From Phoronis australis (Eukaryota > Phoronida > Phoronidae), in assembly GCA_002633005.1 (NCBI GenBank), contig NMRA01001283.1, positions 1 to 27,123 of the forward strand: DNA of 27,123 nt, read 5' to 3'. The notes beneath the pieces were generated by a model. It did not search any database, was not told where the DNA came from, and saw only the letters and a list, made by a program, of their open reading frames with translations. A program made the position numbers and the translations under genes. Positions 9,571 through 19,689 of this stretch are shown piece after piece. The number at the start of each line of letters is the position of its first letter. Within the stretch, counting starts at the first letter, position 1.

Positions 9571-12347
9571 CTGTTACACAGAAACACAGTGAAATGACGA
9601 GATTCTACTATCATCAAACAACAGAGTCAACTTGAAGCCCGCCTACCGAGTTATACCACGCCACCACGTGACAATTTCTTCAAAAACAGCCAAGTACATT
9701 TATCTAGTGTTGGCGTCATCCATTGCTTTGTTCGAAAAAGTGAAAATAATTAAGTCACGCGATTCGTCAATTTTCGATTGGAATCTCGAGTAAAATTTGG
9801 AAGTGAGCGGGATGGGAGCTTAGCGGTAGTTAGACTCTATTAGAATTTGCCTCTAGTATACATCATGGTGTATTTAGCATTTTGCTCGTTAAAAAATATA
9901 ATAAACCAAATGAACCCATCTTTTTACATCCATTTTTTCTCAATTCAGACGGGTCCACTAAGTCCTTTGTACCAATGAGCTAAATATAGGCGTGACGTCA
10001 GCAAGTCTGTATCATTCATGGGCAAGAATGTTAAATGCATTGCCCGAACCTAATAGCAGTAGATATTTTTTTAGTTGTTGGGCTGCACTAGAGCATCAAT
10101 TTGAAACATTGTTTTATTCATTTGGTTGGCGTATAGCAGCTATAGTTTCGAAATGACGTATCTTCAAATGTATTGGCATGGGCGCAGATACGGTCATATA
10201 CCGTAAAAATAAAACGTTGTACATGTACTTATCAGTGATGGAATGTTGTTACGGATGATTTGCAGGTTAATTGTGTTCATTATGTATTTCTAAATGTGAG
10301 GTCTTTTGTTTTGCTTGCGTTAGTTTTCTGCCTCGCCGCTAGGCACTTTCTAGGCTATTGTTTCACTGGATTGCCATTTCACTCTGCCCGCATCATTTGA
10401 AGCGTCAAGTCGCTTACTGTTGTCGTGTACTAGTGAGTATTTTCTTTCGTTATCTGTATCATTTGCTTTGTTTTGGACGCAGTTAGTACATTTTCATTTC
10501 CCTTAGTTTGTATATTTGTGTAGATAGTACTGTATTTAATTTGCTGTAATTTTGTGTATAATATGTTTCCATGGTCTGCTTTTTCTGTGTGTCTTGTGTT
10601 GACCACGCCCCGTGTCAGCCATTTTGTTAATTTAGTGTTTCTTGTTCTTTGCAGACAAGATTCGTACAAGTTTTGTATGGTATTCAGTGTATGCAGACTT
10701 TATATTCGCTGTGTTCATGGGCCACATTTGGGCCACGGAACAAAGAATAAAGTTTACCATACCATTACAATCTTTCGTATATTATCACACGGCAACAAAT
10801 GTCGTAAAAAATTTTGGCATTTGTTAATGCTTAGAATTCTTTCTTTGGCAGAAACTGTCTTTCCGAAATTAGCCCGTGGTTTCTATTTTGGTGAGGTACT
10901 CAGTCAGTGACTCCCGCCTTCGGTAAGATTAGGTAATTATGTTTCCACTTGATGTTAGACATATACCAAACTTCAAGCATCTTTAGATTTGCGAACGTTT
11001 AAAAACTGTAATTTATATGCGAGTCGAAGTGTCGTCTTTTCAAAATATCGGCCGGCATTGGACTCTTGCTCGCTGTCGGCCGGGGAAATTTCGTTTCGGA
11101 TTGTCGGCCCTTCCTACTATCGAACCAACCTTCAACAAATTTTTGATTTTTGGGTCTGCTAAATGGCGCGCTTTGATCTTGAAAGAACGTTTTAAGCCAG
11201 AGAAAATCCATTAAATTTAGCCCATTCAATGTCGCGTCGTATCCCGTATACGCTATTCCCACAGCGAACTCGAAAGTGTTACCCATACTGTTTGCTTGGA
11301 CGTTTTCGCCCTCTTAGGGAATGATTTGCGATCTGTTGTCAGCAATAAGGTGTGTGGGTCGAATTTAATTTACCTGCAAGAGTAAAGGATCAAGGAATGT
11401 GAAAAATTACGAAACGTGTTGACAGGTAAGCTTGCACTTGTTGGCCTTTCTGGTTATTAATAATTTTTCACTCAAAAGTTGTCTCCAGCTCTCAGCGATA
11501 ACTTTCGGTTAGCAAATTACGAATAGGGGTCGCCAATACTGCTAGGACAGTTGGCTGGATTAACCATATAAAGTGCTAGGTGAACTAAGTGCTTAAACAA
11601 TTACCCAAAGTATCCCGTTAACACTGATTATAGCATCCCCTGACAACAAAGCGCCTCTCATTACCATTACTTTAAACCGTGCAAGTTTCAGTGTGCAATG
11701 CAGGAGTGCCGATCTCTTCCTGTGTATAATATTGTATTGTATTTGTTCATTATTTCAACTAATCATGGCATGTCTTTCTGTTTTTCATCTTGGTGACAAT
11801 TTAGGTGTAAAGCAAGATATTGATCATGAGCTTGTTTGCATCTGTACTGACAAATTACCACCTTAACTTGAGGAAGTTAGCTGAGCTCGTAACTCCGTCT
11901 GCGCCGGGCTTTAGATGTACCTGAAGTTAGTAGACACAGAAGGGTGCGCTTTAAAGTCACTCCAAGGGTTTTGACGGATCGTTTAATCTGGCGAAGGGGT
12001 ACTTCCCAACACACACTCATGCAATGCCGGATTAACGTTTACATAGGCGGAACTCAGGACCTGTTACAAGTACAAGTTCCACTGCACAGCCAGCCATTAT
12101 ATGTGTCACGTGATACCACACTTTACTTCCTGATAGTGAGGAAGTCCTCAACTCCAATAACCAATATATGTTGTACGATAAAAACCCTGTCCCCTGTTCA
12201 TGCAGTGCCTCCAGGTTGCCTCTCATCACAATCACAGTCATTGGTGGCCAACAATTTCTATTGAATAATTCTGACTACACAAATGGTGCTGGGGAAATAG
12301 GTTATTACAGACCCAACTACCATTCAAGTTGCACATTCACTGCCTTG
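9571..12347. other. Long stretch without a recognisable gene
   Basis: I see no supported gene. Plus-strand open frames at 10554-10910 and 11944-12264 have no recognisable domain. The part 10244-10800 is weakly LTR-like: it starts TGTTGTTACGG, has AATAAA at 10746-10751 and ends near ACGGCAACA, but I found no target-site duplication, so I do not call an element. The word TCGGCCGG occurs twice near 11047-11085 without larger structure. Confidence 0.4.
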
Positions 12348-13282
12348 TGAAAGCATAAAATAGTTTACCCCTCTCTGTGTTACGGCGCTGAGATATGGGG
12401 CTTTAAGGAATATGAACAATTGGAAAATGTACACATCAAGTTTTGTAAACGCATTTTAGGAGTAGGCAGTTGTTGTTCAAACTCGGCAATTATGGGAGAA
12501 TGTGGTCGATTCCCATTGTCTACCAAATATTTTGTTTCTTGTATAAAATACTGGTTCAAAATACTGGAGATGCCTAGTAATCGTGGGGTAAAAGCTGCAT
12601 ATGATGTGCTTTTTCAGTCAGACCTGATCGGAAGATCCTCCTATAATTGGGCAAGTTTTGTAAGGAAACTTCTGTCTGTGTATGGTTTTTCAGAAGTATG
12701 GATTAATCAGGGTGTGGTAAATCAAGCGTATTTCTTGACTGTTTTTTCTCAACGTGTCAACGACTGTTATTTGCAAGGTTGGCAATCTGATATCGAATGT
12801 AACGCAAAACTGCCTTACCATGTGGGGTACAAAACAATGTATCATCTTGAGAATTATCTAGAAATGGTTGGTATCCCACGTGTTTTTATCCAGTCTCTGA
12901 CTCGATTACGATGTTCAAATCATTCGTTACTAGTGGAAAGAGGTCGCCACACAAATATTCCATATGAAAACAGGTTGTGTGAGTTATGTAATTCTGGGTG
13001 TGTAGAGGACGAATATCTCGTTGTGTTAGTTTGTAGTGCGTACCAAGACCTTCGGGTTAAGTACTTAAGTGATCGTTTTTGTCATTCTCCCATGACATCT
13101 AAATTTGATTCTCTCATGAGAACTCCAGATAGTGAACTTATTAAATTCGTCCATCACGCTCTCAAGCGTCATAATGTATTATCCGGTTTGAAACGTGCCA
13201 CCTAATAATGTTCTGTCTTGTACATGATATACTTGGGGCCTATGGCCATGTGTATATGTCTCAATAAACATTTGAAAGCATA
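12348..13282 (+). mobile_element. 5'-truncated LINE with 10-bp target-site duplication
   Basis: TGAAAGCATA occurs at 12348-12357 and again at 13273-13282, exactly flanking a retrotransposon 3' end: a pol C-terminal frame (12358-13205), a short 3' UTR with a GGCC-TAT-GGCC hairpin (13237-13247), AATAAA at 13263-13268, and no poly(A). The insert between the repeats is 12358-13272. The perfect duplication and the open frame suggest a relatively young, 5'-truncated insertion. The pre-insertion site would read through ...CTTGTGAAAGCATAGACC. Confidence 0.8.
12358..13205 (+). pseudogene. LINE pol C-terminal fragment (open frame)
   Basis: The frame is open from the stop at 12348-12350 to TAA at 13203-13205. 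It reads YGAEIWGFKE, then a Lys/Cys-rich HIKFCKRILGV, then about 120 residues of the helical connector seen after reverse transcriptase in many invertebrate LINE proteins. It ends with a GRHTNIPYENRLCELC/EDEYLVVLVC Cys/His tail, like the one at 3106-3291. Reverse transcriptase motifs and endonuclease are missing because the element is 5' truncated. There is no own promoter and no proper start, so I do not regard it as a functional gene. The clade is probably within the CR1/Jockey/RTE breadth; I cannot narrow it. Confidence 0.75.
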
Positions 13283-14590
13283 GACCATGATGAAAGTAAC
13301 ACCTGGGCCCTGGGTTTCAACTTTTTACTAGAGAATGTTTTTATTATTTATGACAATTAATGATCCCAGCATTGGAGCTAAGAGTTTGAGTCCGAGATCG
13401 AGGTTTTGCTAGAAATCTTGAGTTTTACTCAAATTTTAGCTCGAATCTAGTGGTCCTTAAGTATTACCTTGAACTTCAAAGGAAGTGGACTGGAAGTGAC
13501 AAAAGCAATTTCGAGTTCAATTTGGATTGAAAGCATCACTCTAGAGGTGTTTTCCCAAATTATGATCTAATAATCCCTTTTCAGGGTTTTAAGTTAATCC
13601 ATCAAGACTGAGCTAGAACCTGTTTAGCTCAAAAAGCATTTAAATACAACGTGGAGAATGAGAAAGCATCTGTACTAAAATGAACCCATTTTAAGTTACT
13701 TGTCCTCAAAGTATACCATCTTTTAAGCTGCTATTATCCCAACCTTTTTTAGAACCGTCATGTAACAATATAAAATTGGTCTCACTACCAACAATGTTGT
13801 TTTTGGCCTAAATAGTAGCACAAATCTAATCAAAATTGGTCGCATGGAGATTGGCATATCCAGCAGTTGAATTTGGATACTAGTTTCTGGTGTCAGTCTT
13901 CGCGAGTGTGCTCGTGGTTAGACTCTTGGTCTCGTACTGTTCCTTACTTAGATTACATGTGGCATATTGGTTTCCGTTAAACGATAGTTTGTTATTGCTT
14001 AAGACCTGGTGCAATAACCATGGCTTTGAGCAATAACAAAGTTTGAGTTCTTCCAAGTCCACTAAGGAACAAGTTGAGACAGGGATAGAGACATGGCTTG
14101 GAATTTTGTCTTTTAAGAGGATTTTATATTTTTGTTTTTATTTCCTCTTGTTTGATTTCAAGCCTCTTTTTATCATTACTTTGACTTCATTCATGCAAAG
14201 ACTTTTATTTTCATTAATTAAATTTTACAACACGAAAAATAATTTTATCACACAAGCCTATTTGTGAAACTATACATCATCTGGAAAATTTTCCTCTTTT
14301 AGTCTTTCCAATTCCTATATCTAGTGGTAAGTTGTTCAGATCAAAATTGATTTTTTGTCACATACAATGAATGCATTCATAGCACCTTTAAAGGAGTTTA
14401 ATTTGAAGGAAATATTGAAGCCAGCAGACACCAGCTGATAAGCGCATTCTGAAATCAACAATTTTGCTATAAATTGTACCTGTGTCAGAGTTTTACACCG
14501 CGCTAAAATGATGTCTTTCCTAAATCTGGCTTTGGTCTTGAGGCCTTCCGGGGGGCACCTGATGGTTAATCGGCTACAACATGTACCTAC
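13283..14590. other. No recognised gene
   Basis: AT-rich sequence with only short open frames (for example 14043-14267, Phe/Leu-rich). The part 13370-13640 has repetitive GAGTTT/CTCAAA words and small hairpins, typical of decayed MITEs, but I could not define ends. Confidence 0.4.
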
Positions 14591-14830
14591 ACCGCCCGCA
14601 TTACTACGCCTATTTACTAAGACCGGTGCAGACGGTGAGGTACCAGCTGAGCTTACAGCCACGTCAAAACAAGAACAACAGGAAGCACGAGCAGCAGGCT
14701 CACTCAATTGTTGTATTTTCACGCCTTGAAGTAAGCTATCAACTAAAATCGTGACACTTGAGACAGACATCTCAACTCATAGCTTTCCGTCTGCAGTGAC
14801 GCTTACGGTGGTGCATGTTAACCTTCCAAT
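14591..14830 (-). other. Exon-like block SAPV (copy with empty MITE site)
   Basis: On the minus strand an ATG at about 14770 opens MSVSSVTILVDSLLQGVKIQ and runs to SPSAP, where the sequence continues CCG|GTCTTA. A similar block lies at 18357-18750 (LLQSVNMQQF to SPSAPV), directly upstream of pseudogene copy 2, and similarity between the two blocks ends at this GT. It could be a short 5' exon of the gene family ending in phase 0, which would fit the phase-0 acceptors of the main exons; it might equally be non-coding duplicated DNA. In copy A the word GTAAGC at 14731-14736 is uninterrupted. No domain recognised. Confidence 0.4.
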
Positions 14831-14844
14831 TCCCTGCGGTGGCA

Positions 14845-15075
14845 TTGAATGAAACGTCTTCAAGAAACAACACAAAGCGATCCTCAAAGTGTTGACAGGA
14901 TCTAATGCAAAACTGGTACTACCCATCTACAAAGCTACACAGCACATCTAGTAATATTTTCACAACAAGAGTAAAAGTATAAAGTTACATTATTCATGTC
15001 AGCAATTTAGTTGTTTTTATTAACTTACACTAAGAATATAACCAACTAAACAATTCATTTCTAAAATTCTAAATA
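14845..15075 (-). repeat. Segmental-duplication block D (distal copy)
   Basis: Matches 18800-19060 in the same orientation. A 28-bp identical run starts at 14852 and 18811 (AAACGTCTTCAAGAAACAAC and on), and both share CTACCCATCTACAAAGCTAC. It lies between the gene 3' flank and the SAPV block in both duplicates. Confidence 0.75.
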
Positions 15076-15100
15076 CATATACAATAGCAGCCGAGTTGAG

Positions 15101-16348
15101 AAAGGTGGTTTAAAGATAAAGCTGGATTAAACTGGACTAAGACAAGGTTTTAAGACAATCCGCATTTCATAAACGTGGTTTAACTTGTAGACCAGTGGTC
15201 TAGTAACATCTGCTTGAACTCCAGTTTAGATCTGGTCTAACTCAGTTTTCATTTCACCTACGAGGTCTAGACTACTTAGACTTGTTTTAAGATCTTAAAC
15301 CAGGTATAACTTTAGACCTGGTCAGACTCGGGTTAAACACTGTTAAACATAGAAGACATGCGCGATATATGTGCATCTGCATAACCATGCAGCTGAATAT
15401 CGCCGCGGTGTGGCCATTACCGACGCAATGAACTATTTTCAGTCTGCAGGATGTCCCTCGGACTCCCCGAAGTACGACTGGTCGAGCAGAGTGTTCTGGT
15501 AAGCGCCGGGTTGGGCTGAAAAGGGCGTCATCTATGATCATTCTGATTGAGTTCCATCTCCTTTGGTGTTAGTGGCGGATTTAAGGGTAACCGGGCAGGG
15601 GCCCTGCTTCTTCGCGCCTTGGCCGCGGACAAAAAATAAACAATAAAAATAACACGGATGTAACTTTGGAAATTCATTATGTTTCGGTTAATAGTGGGCA
15701 TGTACTTTAATGTGTGCACGTGTGTTGGGCTCACATGTCACAAAATGAAAAATTTTGGCCCATCATGATGTCCAAGGTCCGCCACTAGGTTCCATACTGT
15801 TTTTCTGTACGATTTTTTCTCAGATGGATTTTTTTTCTGGCCTTCATTTTTTGAGTGTTTCCAAAATAATGTACTTTAACTGTTTGTCGTCGCACTATCC
15901 GTATTGCGGGCACTGTGAAACCACTTTGGGCCAATATCCCCTCCAAGTCTGCTGCTTACGTTGGCTTGGCTTGGCGATAACTTAATCGTTCCCTATACTA
16001 TTGGATTTTTCTCTGAACATTCTCCCCATGACAAAAGCTTTTAGACCATTTTCGTAAATGGCTGCACTGATTCTACTACTGTGTGCCATTCATACCCACA
16101 GGATCAAGGTTTCATTGAAGCATTTCAATAGTTTCTTTGTTGGGTTAATCCAGATCAACACAGTAGGGTGACTTGGTTACTTTAAACCCGGTTTTACTAA
16201 ACCCGCTCCCTGGTCTTACAAAACCAGGCTTTCAGACTTTTGATTAAACCATGTCAGTGAAATGCAAACTAAGTAAAAAATTACACCAGGTTTAGAAAGT
16301 CCAGGTTTAACTCTTAAGAGTTAAACTTGGTTTTGTTAAACCACCTTT
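15101..16348. mobile_element. Non-autonomous DNA transposon with nested MITE
   Basis: A perfect 13-bp terminal inverted repeat, AAAGGTGGTTTAA, is at 15101-15113 and inverted at 16336-16348. A longer version of the motif (TTTCATAAACGTGGTTTAAC, at about 15169-15188) is inverted at the right end as well (GTTAAACCACCTTTATGAAA, near 16335-16354), so the true left end may be near 15163. Both ends are full of GGTTTAAAC/CCAGG sub-repeats. No transposase frame is present. It sits in the spacer of the duplicated segment. No clear target-site duplication seen. Confidence 0.5.
15571..15786. mobile_element. MITE, 216 bp, nested in 15101-16348
   Basis: Ends AGTGGCGGA (15571-15579) and TCCGCCACT (15778-15786) are perfect 9-bp inverted repeats, and the flanking TAGT/ACTA extends this by one base. 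The interior is GC-rich at the left (GGGCAGGGGCCCTG) and AT-rich in the middle. The left end resembles the partial element at the window end (GGCGGATTTA). No coding capacity. Superfamily not assigned. Confidence 0.65.
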
Positions 16349-16379
16349 ATGAAATCGGACTATGGGGTTATGTCGAATG

Positions 16380-16794
16380 AGCTATATTTGGTTTCCACTG
16401 AACTAACTTGCGCTAAAATCCGTTTTATAAAAGTTTTAACTAAAATGAGACAGAAAGAGCGTCTTTAAACAACAATTCACAATCCCACACATATATAACA
16501 AGTGTAAAACACAGGACAAAAGTAGACAATCGATTTTCAAATTAAACTGATGGAGCATCTCAAAAGCACAATCATTAACACATAAGACAAACGAAATGAT
16601 ACATCCGTGCACTACCCTTTGAAACTCTATGTATTTATTGTGTACTTAAGCAGGCACATACATGTATGTGTGTGAGTGTTTCTTGAAATCATTCAGGCTA
16701 CAGCAGCATATTTGGTACACATTCTACTCAAATCTTCGCACAATCCGACAGATGTCGCAAGAGTAATCAGACGTGAACATTATCAGTTGTTTGC
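16380..16794 (-). repeat. Duplicated 3' flank of the gene family (distal copy)
   Basis: Aligns with 19690-20026, the 3' flank of copy 3, with many indels: CACTGAACTAA, TAAAATCCG, GAAATGATAC, CTCTATGTAT and TCCGACAGATG appear in the same order. It is continuous with the gene relic at 16795-16980, showing that a whole gene 3' end was duplicated. Confidence 0.7.
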
Positions 16795-16980
16795 CAATTT
16801 GGAGAAAAGATAGATCAAATTTTCGTGAACTCCAACCTTAAACTGACTGTAATGTCCGTGCAAAGAAAGTAACTCAAATTTTGCGACCTTCGGTTTGTTG
16901 AAGAGACACGTTTCCATTCCTGGCCAAACTACCATAGGATTTCACGACGTCAACGGATTTGGCACACACAGAGGCAGTAC
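16795..16980 (-). pseudogene. 3'-end relic of a fourth DUF6119-like paralogue
   Basis: On the minus strand SVDVVKSYGSLARNGNVS, then after stops SRKFDLSFLQI, aligns with the last 55 or so residues of copy 3 (KQVYDILAKKGNLA...SRKFELSLLQI). At least two in-frame stops and a frame change are present. Similarity begins right at the MITE boundary at 16981; what lay upstream is lost or unrecognisable. Its downstream flank matches that of copy 3. Confidence 0.75.
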
Positions 16981-17173
16981 CATGGGTGCACCCAGCCTTT
17001 AATATGGGGGGGGGGGCGAATTTCCGAGGATGTGGATCTTTTACNAACGGGGTACCACCTTCAGGTCTGTGAACTGTGTGTCTGCGCCTTTTTATTGGAC
17101 TTTTTGTTTCTCTGAGGCTGACCTTTTCCCCCACTTTGCCAAATGGACCAGCCCCCCACTGGGTGCGCACATG
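16981..17173. mobile_element. MITE copy 1 of the GTGCGCAYCCAG family
   Basis: The ends CATGGGTGCACCCAG (16981-16995) and CTGGGTGCGCACATG (17159-17173) form a 15-bp inverted repeat with two mismatches. The interior has a G run, an ambiguous base N at 17045, and a stretch (TGCCAAATGGACCAGCCCCC) that matches the element at 18473-18697. Flanks AGTAC and ACTAC may be a diverged 5-bp target-site duplication. It interrupts the fourth gene relic. Confidence 0.65.
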
Positions 17174-17511
17174 ACTACTAAAACAGATCCCCAAAGCGGG
17201 GCAATGGAATATGTTTCTAGGATTGGCCATCAGTTTGATGTAAGGTACAAGGAGACAATTGGATAACAAGGGGTAGCTGTAATGATTAAAATTGAAAAAA
17301 GTGTTGGCATGTACGGTACCAACGCTTTTAAAGGGTGGGGTACCAATGGTACGTCACCTTTTAAAACTTGATATGATCAAGTCAGGTTAAACAATATCGC
17401 CAGTCCGTCATGCTGTGTCCTATATTTGTACTATTTTGCCTAACCTGAAATCGCTGATGCTGTTTGAGTTATTACCCGAGCAGCTAACGGTCTGCTCGAG
17501 ACGTTCTTTGA
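17174..17511. other. Spacer between pseudogenes
   Basis: No gene recognised. It holds two similar short stretches, GGTACCAACG at 17319 and GGTACCAATGGTACG at 17340, and no clear match to the 3' flank of copy 3. Confidence 0.4.
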
Positions 17512-18357
17512 CTACTTGGACTTCAGTTGGACAATGCGCAGCTCAAAGTTTCTTTTCCCTCCCCTTTGGTATCTTGAAAATCCGTTATCCAACGACAGCA
17601 GCTCTTGCTTAGCAATTGTAGAAATTGAACATTTACTGTGCTTTCTTAAAACACTGTAAGCTTGTTTTCAACGATTTTGCAACTGAGTTAATATGTTTTT
17701 CTTTTCACAAACCTCCAAAAATTTTTCCTCAGTCGATATTTCGACCATCTTGTCGGTCAGATATCCATCAGGACCAACAAACTTTGCCCTTTTTAGTTCT
17801 TGCAAAATATCTCTGCCGTCATTCAGAGTCCTGAAGAGAGAGTGATCGAAGGCCTTGAAGTCAAACTTCAGGACATCGCGGTTAGGAACCATGAACCCCA
17901 GAACAAAAATCAAAGTGACGTCATCCCCGTACAGACCACGAAATTTATCTTTCCCAAATTCCTTTAATTTGTCCCCGACCATATTTTGGTAAGGAGAGCT
18001 CACCGTCTCGGAAGTCGCCATCTTAAAAAACAATTCCGCGTGCGTCTTCGTCTGGGTAACAAAATCATGCCACAGCAGCTGTGCCGCGTCCCGTATTTGT
18101 GCACATGCGTCACGGGTTGAATGGTGAAAACCTTTGTTGTGGAATAGGAATGTTTTATTTCCGCCAATCTGGTGAATTAGCACGTCAAACAATTCTACGC
18201 CGTTTACAATTATCCTGTCACCGGGTATAATGATAAAATCTGGGACGTGTATTCAAACAAGTAAATTTCATTATATTCACCTTCCTTTAGAGTCATGAAA
18301 CGTTTTAGAACATTTGTAACACGTCCCTCACTTAACGATTGTGTGTAAGAGGTGCCC
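17512..18357 (-). pseudogene. DUF6119-like paralogue copy 2, C-terminal half, disrupted
   Basis: On the minus strand the sequence follows copy 3 from about residue 541 of its frame to the end: VTNVLKRFMTLKEGEYNE, then VNGVELFDVL, then CAQIRDAAQLLW, and finally a GGKRNFELR tail closing with TAG at 17514-17512. Two lesions are seen: a frameshift between about 18220 and 18240, and an in-frame TGA at 17670-17668 where copies 1 and 3 have Gln/Leu. After that TGA the frame stays open for 51 codons and still matches the paralogues, so the stop is a recent point lesion. The N-terminal 540 residues are absent; an exon-like block (SAPV) lies in their place. The frameshift makes it unlikely to encode a complete product. 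Confidence 0.8.
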
Positions 18358-18472
18358 TAAACCGGTGCAGACGGTGAGATAGCAGCTGAGGTTACATCCA
18401 AGTCAAGACGACAACCGAAAAATCGGACAGCACGTTCATTAAATTGTTGCATATTCACGCTCTGAAGTAAGC
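18358..18472 (-). other. Exon-like block SAPV, MITE-interrupted copy (inner part)
   Basis: Minus-strand reading LLQSVNMQQFNERAVRFFGC continues to ISPSAPV, matching LLQGVKIQQLSEPAAR... to SPSAPV at 14621-14740. It directly precedes pseudogene copy 2. The outer part of the block continues at 18698-18750 beyond an inserted MITE and there lacks the ATG of the other copy. Confidence 0.45.
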
Positions 18473-18697
18473 GTTCGCACACCCAAACTAAAAGGGGGGT
18501 GAGAGGGGGATGTGCTGGAATTTTTGAGAATATCGACCTTTTACTATAAGATTCACAGAGCTGTAAATTGTGCATTCGCCGAATTTGGCAGTTCCAGCTT
18601 TTTTAGTGGACATTTGTCTCGTTTTGTACCAGACCTTTCTGCCCACTACGCCAAATGGGGGACTCGTTCCAGCCCCCTCCCCCTGGATGCGCACATG
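18473..18697. mobile_element. MITE copy 2, with target-site duplication GTAAGC
   Basis: GTAAGC at 18467-18472 is repeated at 18698-18703, and the duplicated block at 14591-14830 has a single GTAAGC (14731-14736) with matching flanks on both sides. The 225-bp insert starts GTTCGCACACCCA and ends TGGATGCGCACATG (imperfect inverted ends). Its right half matches 16981-17173. Whether the duplication is 5 bp (TAAGC) or 6 bp depends on which G belongs to the element. No coding capacity. Confidence 0.8.
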
Positions 18698-18799
18698 GTA
18701 AGCTATCAATTCAGGACGTAACTTTCCATCCGCGGTGGCGCTTACGGTAATTCATGCTGTGCGATTCTCTCATCTCATCTTGGGTGGCGAACTGCCGAA

Positions 18800-19060
18800 C
18801 ATCATTGTAAAAACGTCTTCAAGAAACAACACAAAGCGCTCACCAAAGTACCAACAGATCTAAAGCTTTATTGCAAAACCAAAACTACCCATCTACAAAG
18901 CTACACAACTCATCTATAAACTTCGTGTTATTCAACAAGAGTATAACAGTTACAGTTTCCTAATTTCAGTTATTCATGTCAACAATCTACGTACCTCTAC
19001 AAACGTACTCAAATAATATAGTCAATGAAATAGTTCATTTCTAATATGCTAAATATATAT
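18800..19060 (-). repeat. Segmental-duplication block D (proximal copy)
   Basis: Matches 14845-15075. On the minus strand it carries an AATAAA near 18866-18871 that the other copy lacks. It may be part of the 3' flank or of an intergenic spacer of the gene cluster. Confidence 0.75.
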
Positions 19061-19689
19061 AAAACAGGTGATCCTCGCGATTTCCCTTGATCACACTATG
19101 AAATGTAGTAAACAGGAAGTTGATTCCTATACCTAAGCTACTTCAACTTATTGTACACAACGTGAACACCACACCATTGAACAGCAAGGACTTTAAATGT
19201 CAGTACGCACACACGCACACGCATATCTAACTTATACAAATATTTGATCTATTGCACCCTGATGTGAACTCGACTAAACGTTATGCAGTAAAATTGATTC
19301 CGTGGTAAACAATATGCAATCTGGTTCTACTAAAGTTATAACGTGACAATCATTGAAGGTACTCTTCCCTTCACATTCACCAATCAAGAACACAGGATGA
19401 GTTTCGTCAAACTAAAATATAAACATTTCGTAACTTTCAACGTTGTTTGTGTTTGCACTATTTCACAATTTCGTATAAAGTTTTTATAAAGTGGGTGCTG
19501 TTTCCTGGGGAAACCTCATTACATATGGAGTGGGTAAATGTACCCGTAATCAGGAAGATGTCTCCTCCATCCAGCTCCGGTGGCTAAGTTAGATGGGGGT
19601 GCACCACCAAAAAATATACTAAAAATTGGTATAAATTCAGTTGAATTTAAGCAAGCTGTGTAGAATAAGCACAACTTGGGCATAATTTT
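19061..19689. other. Spacer between block D and the copy 3 flank
   Basis: No gene recognised. In the distal duplicate the corresponding spacer is occupied by the DNA transposon at 15101-16348. Confidence 0.5.

Noticed and set aside
10244-10800. Possible second LTR (TGTTGTTACGG ... CGGCAACA with AATAAA)
   Set aside because: No target-site duplication, no paired copy, and no clear TATA box; too weak to annotate.
10554-10910. 118-codon plus-strand open frame
   Set aside because: No recognised domain, overlapping frames of similar length, and composition typical of AT-rich non-coding DNA.
11944-12264. 106-codon plus-strand open frame upstream of the LINE
   Set aside because: No family resemblance, no splice or start context, and a similar-sized frame on the opposite strand.
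17159-17173. Paired inverted ends read as a CRISPR or terminator hairpin
   Set aside because: The inverted ends are about 190 bp apart, and a matching element with a target-site duplication exists at 18473-18697, so a MITE explains them.
16874-17269. 131-codon minus-strand open frame spanning a MITE
   Set aside because: It joins unrelated spacer, a G-rich MITE with an N, and the last gene relic. It is open by chance.
17668-17670. In-frame TGA as a selenocysteine codon in copy 2
   Set aside because: Paralogues have Gln or Leu there, not Cys, and the same copy also carries a frameshift. A plain nonsense mutation is simpler.
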